NCBI GenBank assembly: GCA_905250115.1 | Contig: CAJNOI010000007.1 | Span: 425,049 to 489,048 of the forward strand | DNA length: 64,000 nt | Source of the DNA: Adineta steineri | Taxonomy: Eukaryota; Rotifera; Eurotatoria; Adinetida; Adinetidae | Direction of reading: 5' to 3' | Position numbers and translations under genes: made by a program | Notes under the pieces: generated by a model | Told to the model about the DNA's origin: nothing | Databases searched by the model: none | The model's input: the letters and a program-made list of their open reading frames with translations, nothing else | Shown here: positions 35,106-45,982 of the stretch, piece by piece | Numbering within the stretch: position 1 is the first letter of the stretch | How the letters are laid out: each line of letters starts with the position of its first letter

Positions 35106-37240
35106 TTAATCAGTCAATCTTGTCATTCAACCTACTTTTTGCACAAGTAAATGATCAATTCATCATATAATATATCTTTGTTTTCTTCTTTCTGTTATAG
35201 GTGTGATCAAATGTAAAAAAAACAATCATTCATCTTTTTCTTTGCTCAAAATTTGCTGTTCATTTTGTACACTTGCTATTTTTTCTCTACTATACAAATT
35301 GTATTTTCTTTTTTTCTTTTTGTCTATTTCTTATATCGTGCTCAATATATTTTAAAGTATGCCTATTAACTATGGTGAAATATATTAAGTCATAGAGCAA
35401 TTATTGTTGATCGATAAAGAAAGGTAGAATATAATCGTATCCATATGCTAGATAGAAAGAAAACGACGACGATGAAGAAATTCATGCTGAGCGAGCAACC
35501 TGTCACATACTCGTGCCACTTTGTGTCTTTTCTTCATCACTATTTGATTAACATGTACATCTATGTAAATGCCATTTAAACTAAAGAAATATCTTTTGTG
35601 TTGATTAACTCGAATGAAGACAATCAAGTGATTCGTATAGTTTCTTTTTCAGTCTTAATACCCCTCGGAGAAGATATTCTTTCTACGTCTATAATGCACC
35701 TGGATAGGCTTCGGGTGACATTTGACTGCTCTCATATTTCGTCTTTTTTTTACTACTCATAGTAGCTAGTTGATTAGCAGATGGACAATGAGCAAGAATT
35801 GTGTGAGAATAAACGAGTGGAAACAAAAAAAAAAAGAAAAAGACGAAGAGAATGCTCGTTGACTTGCATATAATGGAGACATGCGCTTCACACTTGTTGG
35901 TTAGAAAAAGGATGCAATTAGCAGATTGAACGACTAGAGAAAAGAGCGAGAAAGCATATTGCATCGATGAAATTCGAATGACGCTTGTCACAATATGTCA
36001 ATGATGATCATGATATGGACGATCAAATCGAACTCTATGGAATGGTTCAATATCAACTAAATTAATAATGAAAAATAATAAGAAGAAAAAAAAGACTTTT
36101 AAAAAGTTCAAAATATCTTTAAAAAAGGTTTTTTACTGATTAAAACAAATGTTCTACTTCCTGGTTATTGTCTATAGTGTGTGACACTTCATAGGAGAGT
36201 GCAAAATAAAAGAGAACCTGTGCTCAAATTTATTTTTCTGTTTCTTTTCAATAGTTAACACACATTAAATTCCTTGGAGAAAAAGAAGAAACGAACATTA
36301 ATATATAATACATAGACTATTCATATATACTAACTCTGAACCACCTATCAGAATCACATGGGACTATCGTCTCTTATTCTTTTTTTTGTTCATTGAGGTG
36401 TGAGCAACAACAATGTGAATTTGATGAAGAGCGTGATCAATGTTCATACTTTTTGTTCTCATTCGTCAATCGCACGGGAACAAGATTTTTTTTCTCCTGT
36501 ATAACATGCAATGTCATCGGTAGATTTAGTGAATTTTATGTAGACAGACAAATATATACATGAATACAAAAAAACAAAAGTGTGAATGTGATCATCGTCA
36601 CCATTACTATTCAAAAAAAGCTAAAGTGTTAACACGAGTATAATATTCTTCAGGGAAATCAACATAAAACACTTTTTTTTATATTTGTAACTTTTCGTAT
36701 ATAAATATATGGCAATTTTTAAAAACGTAAAATTAAAACTTTGTTCTTTTCCATCTGTTCGAAAGTTTTTCGTTCTATCTTATCTCTTTTTTTTTTCTTC
36801 TTTTATGAATGAACATAGTCGCGTGCGCGACAAAGTTTTTTTTTTTATTTAGTTCATGCGTGTATATGATCCGATAGATAGTTCACGCCAGAATCAATGA
36901 TAACGATCTGCAAACGGGAGGGAATGAGGGCGTATGCTCACCGGATAAGATCAATGGGAAAAGAAAAGAGAAGAGAAAAAAGAAAGAGTTACTACTTCTT
37001 CTTCTCCTCCTTCGTCCGCTTCTTTTCTTTTTTTTTTCTTATATCTTTTTCCTCATTGGTTAACATATTTTTTCATGAACGAATGAATACGAGAAAAAAA
37101 AAGAAACAAACGTCTGCCTTGCCTTACATTTGCTCATAAGAAAAGGAAGCGAAGAAGATAAGTGTGTGTGTGTGTATGTGGATAGTGATAATAATACAAG
37201 AAAAAATTGATTGATTTCGAATAGAATAAAATTAATAATT
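35106..37240. other. Intergenic region, TBC1D7 to LHX3/4
   Basis: About 2.1 kb with several low-complexity stretches. A minus-strand open frame at 35689-35991 has no recognisable family and no splice support, so it is not called. The region is likely regulatory for the homeobox gene. Confidence 0.45.
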
Positions 37241-38858
37241 ATGACATTTAACAATGAAACAAATATTGTCTTAGGAAATAAACATAATAATGATCAACAG
37301 CAACATGAACATCGAACAGGTAGATAAAAAACACATTTTTGTATTTTTCTTTTCTATCATTTTGCTGACTTGACATATTTCAAAAATTTTGATGTCAATC
37401 ATTGTTTGATGATAAAGAAAAGAAAAAGAGATTAATGTCAACATTATATATCTATTCTAATCCGATTGGTAAAATAGAAATGTCATCATTTGTCTCTATG
37501 GTAGGAGCAGTAATTACAATATATGATTGTTCTGTATGTTCATTGCCAATATGTGATCAATTTGTTTTTAAAGTTAATGAAAATCATTTCCACTCATTAT
37601 GTTTAAACTGTTCGGAATGCCATATTAAACTATTTGATAAATGTTATGCGAGAGATGGAAATGTTTATTGTAAAGAAGATTTTTTTAAGTAAGTTAACAA
37701 AAATGAAAACTTTTTGTTTAAAGAAAAAAACTAATATAATTTTTTTGTTTTAATAGAAAATTTGGTACAAAATGTGCATCTTGTGGTAATGGTATTCCAC
37801 CATCTGAAGTTGTACGACGTGCAAGTGATTATGTTTATCATTTACATTGTTTTTCTTGTTTAATTTGTCATCGTCAATTGAATACAGGTGATGAGTTTTA
37901 TTTAATAGATGATCAAAAACTTGTTTGTAAAATTGATTATGAAACGCTAAAAAATAAAGGTAAAACGAATTTTTATTTTTTTATAAATCTCAAATAAAAT
38001 AAAGGCTTGATTTTAGAATTTGATGATACAAATAAAAGACCACGTACAACTATAACACAAAAACAACTTGAAATTCTTAAACAAGCTTATAATACAAGTC
38101 CAAAACCAGCTAGACATGTACGTGAAACATTAGCAGCTGAAACTGGTTTAGATATGCGTGTTGTACAAGTTTGGTATGCATATATTAATGAAGACTTTAA
38201 TAGTCTAATATGAGTTTCTTTTAAATAATTAAGGTTTCAAAATCGTCGTGCAAAAGAAAAACGATTGAAGAAAGATTCTGGTAGACGATGGCCAAATGTT
38301 TTACGTAATGGAGCAGTTGAACGAAAAAATACACGAATGAAAACACGAAAAAATCAAAGTATACATCAGGATGAAGATACAAGTAATGAAGGTGATACTG
38401 CTGTATCTTATGATGGTAAGAATTATGAAATAAAAAAAAAATATATTATAGGATAATTTTTTCTCATCATAGAATTATCAGAACATGATTCAGACGATTC
38501 TTTATCTCATATTCATAATAATAATCCTGTTTATTCTGATGTTATCTCTCGTGGAGCACATCCACCATCCAATGAATTAATTCCATTTGATTCTCCATAT
38601 ACTGAAGCGAATGGATTTCTTGGTGGACCATCTCGTACATCATCGTATCAAACACAAGGTGGATTACTACCAACAAATTCATTTTCATCATCGTCATCAT
38701 CAATTACAGTTAATGATGATCACGCATCATCATCCGAACTTGATTATTGTACACTTGTTACAACAGGTATTACAACAGCAGGAGTGCCAAATGGAAATAA
38801 TATTGAATTTGGACATCATCATTGGCTTGATAATCAATCATTGACTGGACAGCAATAA
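37241..38858 (+). CDS. LHX3: LIM-homeodomain transcription factor, LHX3/LHX4 (Lim3) class
   Basis: Exons 37241-37319, 37505-37688, 37757-37959, 38017-38173, 38234-38415 and 38473-38858 give about 396 aa in phase. LIM1 ([20 protein letters not shown] ... YCKEDFFK) and LIM2 ([20 protein letters not shown] ... CKIDYETL) have the usual zinc ligands. The homeodomain ([40 protein letters not shown]) and the adjacent [10 protein letters not shown] are the Lhx3/4 signature. The homeodomain is split by an intron within the WFQN codons. The family specifies motor neurons and other neurons. A second start at 37402-37479 would give an alternative N-terminus, as in vertebrate LHX3. The C-terminus is Ser/His/Asn-rich. 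Confidence 0.93.
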
Positions 38859-39605
38859 TTTCTTGTCATTTTTTGTAAAAAAAAAACAATGTTAATTTAT
38901 CGTTTTCACAGTGTCACCTAGTCACGCGAGATCTTTTTTCTTTGCAGTGTTGTTGTTTTGTCTTGTTTATCTAAACGTATTATAACAGAATATATGAATG
39001 ATCTGAATTAGTATCAATAGTATTATTATTATTATTAGAGATGACCAAAAAAAAAATATCATGACTAGAAATCTTCGTTTGACGTATTTTAAACATATAC
39101 CAGTAGACACGTACAGCGCTCAGAAAATATTCAATTAACAGATATATGCATATACCAATAGTTTGAATCCATAGCAGAATCAAATATTAGAAATTAGATT
39201 CATAAAAATAATCGATATAAATTCTTCTACAAAAAATATATTAACAGGTCTATCAAAACCTATTCAAATTATAAGTGCATATTATTTTAAGTATAAAAAA
39301 AATCTTTTGTTTTGTCGATATATAAAGGGAGTTCCTCGTCAGAAAAAGCACTGTTTCGAAGAAAAATCAAAATTGAATATTTTACATAGAAAGATGTGCC
39401 GAAGCTTCCTCTTTCGGAATATATGTAGGTTTTCACAAAGCAATAAAGTTTTCATAGACTTAGCACGAAAATCTTGACCTTACTATTTTGTTTTTTGATA
39501 AATTTTCTCAAATTTGAAAGAACTGCGTTGCCACTGCCATTAACATTGAATACAATATTTTAAAGTGAGTACTAAGCATATAACAACCCGTCTTGTGGTT
39601 GAGAG
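38859..39605. other. Intergenic region, end of conserved block
   Basis: AT-rich, nothing coding seen. It ends at the first telomere-like hairpin, where the accessory island begins. Confidence 0.45.
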
Positions 39606-39683
39606 AACCATTTTGAGGGTGTGGGTGTGAGTATAGATTTTCCCTTTATCTCACCCACACCCACACCCACCATCAAGATGGTT
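39606..39683. repeat. Telomere-like hairpin repeat 1
   Basis: The left arm ACCATTTTGA + GGGTGTGGGTGTGAG pairs with the right arm CTCACCCACACCC... + ATCAAGATGGT around an AT-rich loop. The arms are made of GTGTGGG units. It directly precedes the inverted duplication arm that starts near 39715. Confidence 0.8.
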
Positions 39684-39714
39684 TAAACATTTATCTCTGA
39701 TTCTGATGTCTTCG

Positions 39715-42480
39715 AAATAGATGAATAGAAGTGTCATAATACAATTCTCAAAAACAAGAAGTCTTGTTGAATAACTTCAATTTTTTATTTTCAAAATTGG
39801 ATGATATTGAAATGCCTTCAATAGATTTTTGTCATCTATATGCAGATAACATTTTTTCATGTTGTTCCTGTTTTTTTTATTTCATTTCTTTTAATGTGCC
39901 AATGTAGGTTCACACGTGAAGAAAGAAAACGAGAAATAAGATCAATATGAAAAGAGGAGAAGATAAAAGAAAGGAATAATAAAAATAAAAGATGTCACAT
40001 TATCGTTTAACGACCTCACGTGTACAAATAAATATATATGTACATAATAGTATTTGCAGAAGAGGATGAGAGAAAGTGTGATAGAGATAATGGATGAATG
40101 GAAGCGTAAGTCACGTGTGTGATTTCTCATTTATAGTTTTATTTGCTGGTTTTCTTCGTCATATAGTTTCGTTTCTCAAGTCTGTTAATGCAATATATAT
40201 TCACTATAAGTGTATAAATCTATATGTATAAGTATGTAAGACAGCATAGGAAATATAGATCGAATTCGACTCCAGCTGAGTCAGTGATGTATATTTAAGA
40301 AACATGAAGAAATCTAGGGAAATACTTATAACATAGAAAACAGTGTGAATGATGATAAAAAGAAAAATCTTGGAAGAAATTTCTTATACTATAAAACGAT
40401 ACATTATTCTCATTTATTTATAGATATTTCTTCCTGAAGCAGTCCACATTACAATCAACAATGGACAACTACACATCAATAACATCAGGTCACCAACATG
40501 GTGAAAACGATATCTCAATCAGCTTTACGGCATCAAAAAAAAAGCTTGATCGTTTAGATCCATCATTTATCTATACTCAGATCCTGAAAGAGATCCTATC
40601 AACCATCAACTTCGAAGATAAGCATTTCGAAGAATTTATTACTTATTGTCGTACAACAATTGGTAAAACTATTACTGATCTTAATATAATTGAAGCATTC
40701 AGACGTGGCTATGACAAAAAAGAAGCTATTAAGTGGTACACGTCTGAATGTTTTTTATATACGATGCTTAATCAAGCATTAAGATCAATGGATGTTGATA
40801 TTATTGTTCGAATGGGCTTCTTTATTAATGATCTACATCGTCATATTCAAGAACTTCATTCGAATCAATTTGGTAGTCAACAATCTGGTAAAACATTTAC
40901 AGTTTATCGTGGACAATGTCTTTCAAATGAAGATTTCGACGAAATGATAAACAATAAAGGTGGACTTCTATCATTTAATAACTTTTTATCAACTAGTACA
41001 AAACGTGATGTTTCTCTCTTTTTCGCACCACAAGATGCTACAAATTCTGAACTTACTGGAATTCTATTTGTTATATCAATTAATCCTACGGATTCAACAG
41101 CTACATTTGCTTCTATTAGACATGTTAGTCATCATGATGTTGAAGATGAAATCCTCTTCTCTATGCATACCATTTTTCGCATTGGAGATATTAAACCAAC
41201 GAAAGAAAACAAGCATGTCCAAGAAGTGAATTTAACATTGACCAGGGATACCGACGAAGAACGTCTTACTCTTACTAAGCGTATACTGCAAGAGACCTGT
41301 CCCAATTCGAACGGATGGTACAGATTAGGTCAATTACTAATTCAAATGGGTCAGTCTGACAAGGCTGAAGAAGTTTATGAAGATTTACTTAGTCAAGCAA
41401 CGCATGAGAGTGACAAGGCAAGTATTTATCATCAATTAGGTTGGAACAAATATAATCAAGGAAATTATGAAGCAGCACTTACACATTATAAAAAAACACT
41501 TGATATCTATCAACAATTATCTCTTCCTAATCATCTTGAATTAGCTAATACCTGTAACAACATCGGTTTGGTATATCACAACCTGAATGATTGGTATATG
41601 GCACTTTATCATCTTGAATTCGCCCTTGGGATTCGACTAGATTCACTTTCTCAGAATCATCTTGATTTGGCTATATCTCATAATAACATCGGTTTGGTAT
41701 ATTACAAGAAATGTTTTTATTATACAGCACTCTATCATTGTAAATTAGCCCTGAAAATTCGACAACAACTTCCTGCTAATCATCCTGATTTGGGTACGTC
41801 TCATAATAATATTGGCTTGGTATATTTCAGCATACATTATTATCGTGAAGCACTTAATCATCTTGAATTAGCCCTTGCGATTCGACTAGAATCACTTCTT
41901 TCTAATCATCTTGATTTAGGTGCTTCTTATAACAACATTGGTTTGGTGCATGAGAAAATGGGCAACTATTCAGAAGCTCATTCATTTTATGAACGTGCTG
42001 TACAAAATGGACAAGAACCATTATCATCAGATCATCAAATTCTTCAACAACGAAAAGAAAACCTCGAACGCTTGAAAAAGAAATTATAATTTTGTTTTTG
42101 TTTTTGTATTTTTTTTTTGAATGTAAAATAAAACTGATGAAAGACAAAATGTGTCTATATTGCAACTCTGTTCTGGTTGAGAATAATGAACCGTAAGGCT
42201 CATCGGTAAGATAAACAATGCATATCGAAAAGACATATTATAGAAAAGACTTTTACAGTTATATTATTATGTCTGAACAAGTAGAGTTTCGTTACGTTCG
42301 ATAAGAAAGAAAGATACTCAAGAAAAATATAAAAAGAGAGAAAAAGTTTATTCTATCAGTAGAATAAATTATTCTTTCTGTTTCAATATTAAAGAATAGT
42401 TCATACTATTGATAAACTCATCCATATTAAAAGACTAGAATCAATACTTTCATATATAAATAAATATAATTATATATGAA
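39715..42480 (+). repeat. Inverted-duplication arm A (whole ART-TPR locus)
   Basis: The 5' flank (39715-40460) and 3' flank (42090-42480) are each closely similar to the reverse complement of 59653-60650 and 58190-58560. Matching blocks include the stretch before the ATG (GTCCACATTACAA), the CGTTTAACGACCTCACG block near 40003, and the AGTAGAGTTTCGTTA block near 42280. The arm contains the intact ART-TPR gene; the other arm has lost its middle. Confidence 0.85.
40461..42089 (+). CDS. Mono-ADP-ribosyltransferase (ART) with C-terminal TPR repeats
   Basis: Single-exon gene, 542 aa. The ART domain carries the R-S-E triad of arginine-specific enzymes: R near 150 (TVYRGQ), FLSTS near 174-178, and EDE near 228-230 (DVEDEILFS). 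It should transfer ADP-ribose from NAD+ to protein. From about residue 280 come TPRs, the later ones of the 42-residue kinesin-light-chain type with a recurrent NNIGLVY motif, likely for partner binding. There is no signal peptide, so it is probably cytoplasmic. Such ART-TPR fusions are numerous in bdelloids. It lacks the N-terminal IWLD...CMVVSGSLG domain present in its inverted partner at 58966-59652. An acceptor-like TTTATAG lies about 40 bp upstream of the ATG. Confidence 0.88.
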   Translation: MDNYTSITSGHQHGENDISISFTASKKKLDRLDPSFIYTQILKEILSTINFEDKHFEEFITYCRTTIGKTITDLNIIEAFRRGYDKKEAIKWYTSECFLYTMLNQALRSMDVDIIVRMGFFINDLHRHIQELHSNQFGSQQSGKTFTVYRGQCLSNEDFDEMINNKGGLLSFNNFLSTSTKRDVSLFFAPQDATNSELTGILFVISINPTDSTATFASIRHVSHHDVEDEILFSMHTIFRIGDIKPTKENKHVQEVNLTLTRDTDEERLTLTKRILQETCPNSNGWYRLGQLLIQMGQSDKAEEVYEDLLSQATHESDKASIYHQLGWNKYNQGNYEAALTHYKKTLDIYQQLSLPNHLELANTCNNIGLVYHNLNDWYMALYHLEFALGIRLDSLSQNHLDLAISHNNIGLVYYKKCFYYTALYHCKLALKIRQQLPANHPDLGTSHNNIGLVYFSIHYYREALNHLELALAIRLESLLSNHLDLGASYNNIGLVHEKMGNYSEAHSFYERAVQNGQEPLSSDHQILQQRKENLERLKKKL

Positions 42481-42597
42481 ATTCTGTCTTAGTCCGTCTC
42501 TATGATGATACCGAATGATGATATGAGCTTATATAGACGACTAATTTTAATATATGATCATTGTTCACAATGACGCTTACATCTTCTGTTTTTACAC

Positions 42598-42864
42598 CAT
42601 GCAAAAGAAGATAACTATCTAGCTGCTCGCTCTGTTGATGAGTTTGATCGTGATCATGCGCAATGTAGTATTGTTGCAATTAAAATCAGTCATGTAAATA
42701 TGGCTTCCGCAGTAGCAGCAGGATGGAAATTTCAACTTAATATAATAATTATAAGAATAGTTGCTTTTTCTATAAACAATCCGTTACGATTTAAAAGTTT
42801 ATTAATCGGTTTTGCAAGTGTTTTTCTTATGATCTCGATTTTGTATGTGAGAAGATTCTTTTGA
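42598..42864 (+). pseudogene. Open fragment of an unrecognised small membrane protein
   Basis: An open stretch of 88 codons without an in-frame ATG at its head reads HAKEDNYLAARSVDEFDRDH, then a Val/Ile/Ala helix (VAIKISHVNMASAVAAGW), then two hydrophobic segments (LNIIIIRIVAFSI and LLIGFASVFLMISILYV), ending in TGA. A candidate ATG upstream (42570) is in a different frame. The layout loosely resembles the end of CD225/dispanin proteins, but this is weak. Confidence 0.35.
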
Positions 42865-43572
42865 GTGTCAACACTCGCTAACTACTGAAGTCTTAAATGC
42901 ATAATCATCAGACATGTAGACTCGATTTTTCTACTCAAGACTAATTCCAAAAGCATGGATATGGATATTATTCTCATTTATCATGAACAAAATGTAAAAT
43001 AGCTTGACGAAATAGTTGTATTTAAAGAAAATCATTTAATTATTTTGATAAATCTTTTAATAAATATATAATTTTCTTGATTAAAAAATGTCCATTTATA
43101 GTATTGTTTATTAATTCAATTGATTTGTTCTTCCATTAATGAAACTAATCGGTTGAAACTATCATAAGTATCAATTATATTTAATTTTCAATGAAAGAAA
43201 TTCTTATATTCGTTTTTTTTATGAATAATGTATAAAAATCGAATCGGTTTTATTATCTGGATAAAAATAAATGAAAATTATACTTTCTTTATATTCATCA
43301 TCTTCATGACTATTCAATTTTAATTTGTAAAACAAAAATATTGAATTATATTTGAAATATATAATCAAAGATAAATTAAATTATTTTTGTTATCTTGAAG
43401 AAAGTAATGTTGATTTACTTTGAGATAAGATACAAAAAACGAATAAATCAGCGTATTTCTTCTTTTTCGATAGTTATTAACATATCATTCAATTTTTTTT
43501 GTCTAACAAATATATTTTATGAGGTATACATAAACAAACTTATTAACTGTACAATAGAAACAGAACGGGCAA
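42865..43572. other. AT-rich spacer
   Basis: Nothing coding recognised. It may contain decayed 5' sequence of the NHL gene that follows. Confidence 0.4.
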
Positions 43573-44481
43573 GTTCTCAATCATATTAATATCTATACAA
43601 AATGGAAACAACATGGAATTACTATTGCTGGAGGTAATGAATATGGCAATCAATTAAACCAACTCACTCGTCCTCAAGGTATCTATGTTGATGATGATCA
43701 TCAAACTATTTATATTGCTGATTGTTCGAATCATCGTATTGTTGAACGGACATATGGAGCAAAGAATGGTGAAATTGTTGTAGGTGGAAATGGAAGTGAT
43801 CAATTGAATAGTCCAACACATGTAATTGTTGATAAAAAGAATGATCCTCTCATCATTTGTGATCAAGGAAATAGATGACTGGTACGATGGTCTCATCAAA
43901 ATGGTAAAAATGGAGAAACAATCATTTCTGACATTCATTGCTCTCGTCTAACTATGGATAAAAATGGAGATCTTAATGTTTCTGATGAGAAGAAGAATGA
44001 AGTGAGACGATGGAAACATGGAGAGAACGATGGAACAATAGTAGTAGGTGGAAATGGACAAGGAAATCGTCTCAGTCAACTCTATTATCCTACTTATATC
44101 TTTGTTGATGAAGATCGTTCAATTTATGTATCGGATCGTCGCAATGATCGTGTGATGAAATGGATGAAAGTTGCAAAAGAAGGTATTGTTGTTGCTGCTG
44201 GCAAAGGTCGGGGGAATAGTTTGACACAACTATCTAATCCTCAAGGAGTGATTGTCGATCATTTGGGTAATGTTTATGTGGTTGATTGTTACAATCATCG
44301 AATAATGCGTTGGTGTGAAGGGTGTTGCGAAGGTAGTATTGTTGTTGGTGGAAATGGAAAAGGAGATGAACCAAATCAGTTCAATCATCTCGGAGGTTTA
44401 TCATTCGATGTTCAAGGTAATATCTATGTTGTCGATGGGTTTAATCATCAAATACAAAAATTTGAAATTGATTTGAATTAA
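43573..44481 (+). pseudogene. NHL-repeat (six-bladed propeller) protein, interrupted
   Basis: One reading frame runs from about 43573 to the TAA at 44481. It carries repeated NHL blades: GITIAGGNEYGNQLNQLTRP, VYVVDCYNHRIMRWCEG, IYVVDGFNHQIQKFEI and GTIVVGGNGQGNRLSQL. The frame is broken once by TGA at 43876-43878 where family members have a sense codon (GNR-stop-LVRW). No start codon, signal peptide or N-terminal domain was found upstream. The 3' part alone (from 43954) is an open frame of 175 aa. NHL proteins with no other domain form large families in bdelloids. This copy is probably a pseudogene or a 5'-truncated member. Read-through or assembly error cannot be excluded. Confidence 0.7.
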
Positions 44482-45720
44482 ATTTGTTGATATTGGTGAT
44501 GAAATAAATAATTAAATTTTTTGTGAAAATATTTGTTTATTTTGATTAAAAAATAAATAAATATAAAAATTAAAAATGAATTTGTTTTAATAATTAAATT
44601 AAGTTTGATTTATTGATACATATCTGTTTCGATGTAATTTGTTAAAATAAATAAATTTTTTATATTTTTAGTTTACAATAATAAAATAAAAATTTGATTT
44701 ATTTGTTAATTCTGTTGTGATTGGTTTCATATTGTATTTTAATAACTAAAATAAAATTTTCTAATCCGATGGAGATACATATAAAACGGAGTTTTTAATT
44801 CTATTGTAGATGAGATAATCTAAGTGGATAGAAAAGTAAGATAGAATACTATTTTCGTGTTTTAAAGTTGTGTGTGTATGAATAAATAAAACGAATGCTA
44901 AGATGAAATGAAATAGATCGAATGAATACGTTGTGTAAATAAAATAATTTTCAAAATAAACGAATTTGTTAATTTGTTTTATTTGATCTGTTGTGTTAAT
45001 AACAATAATAATGACAATGAAATATTTGTTATTTTAGTTCTGAATTTGTGATTCGTAATTAAATAAAAAGATAAAGAATATTTGAATGATGAATTGATCG
45101 ATTTTGTGATAAAATAAGATTTGATGATATTGTTGTTTGTCATTGATAAAATAATGAAAGAAGAAGAGATAATAGTGACGATGTTTTATAGATAAAATAT
45201 AAATGATATTAGTTGATTTGTTCATTGAATTGATTTTGACAAATTTTGTATAAATAAATGAGACAATTTATTTTCTTCAATCGATTGAAAGGAAAGAAGA
45301 ATTGTAAAATATGTGAATAACTGTTATATTATACTCTTCAGATTTGTACGGAAAAAATTGAAGTTAAAAACTGATTGAAAGTTTAATTATGTACAATCAG
45401 AGTATCTCCACCATAGCAAAATGACAAGCACATTTGATTCTATGATAAATTTATTATTAAAGAGACAAAAAAGATTGTCATTAAATAAGATTTTTATAGA
45501 AAAGAATCAAAAGGTTATTATAAAATTTAATCAAGGATAATCTCACTTGTTACTGTTCTAGAAATTAAATGAAAATTGTCTTTCTATGATCATTGTCAGA
45601 TGTCTATGTGTCTTTGATAAAATGAAGATAAATGACAACTGAATCTGAATTTGATTAAGAATTAAATGAAATTATTACAATTTCAATAAGCGAAATTAAA
45701 CAATAAAATAATTATTTTTG
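44482..45720. other. AT-rich spacer
   Basis: Very AT-rich sequence with many short AAATTT runs. No gene seen. Confidence 0.5.
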
Positions 45721-45804
45721 GTGGGCGTGTGGATGTGTGTGTAGGTAAAATATATATGGATAATTTATCCACACCCACACCCACACTCACACCCTCAAGA
45801 TGGT
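45721..45804. repeat. Telomere-like hairpin repeat 2
   Basis: GTGGGCGTGTGGATGTG pairs with CACACCCACACCCACAC across a TATATATGGATAATTTATCC loop. The right end carries the recurring TCAAGATGGT terminus. Confidence 0.75.
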
Positions 45805-45982
45805 CAGTTTTTAGTTCTCGTCATTTTTTCGGGTTCTTCCCTTTCAACAAGTAATTGCAACAATATGTAAAATATATGATGCATGACGAATATATATTCA
45901 TTCACGTAGGAAGAAAAAATTATAACACATCGTATCACCTACATATAACGTTACACAGCACACATTTCATCAGGACTCCACA

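Noticed and set aside
35689-35991. 100-codon minus-strand frame with a hydrophobic middle
   Set aside because: No recognisable domain, phase-compatible exon or conserved motif. Left uncalled.
36897-37139. Arg/Lys-rich plus-strand frame upstream of LHX3/4
   Set aside because: Low complexity, overlaps an opposite low-complexity frame, no family match.
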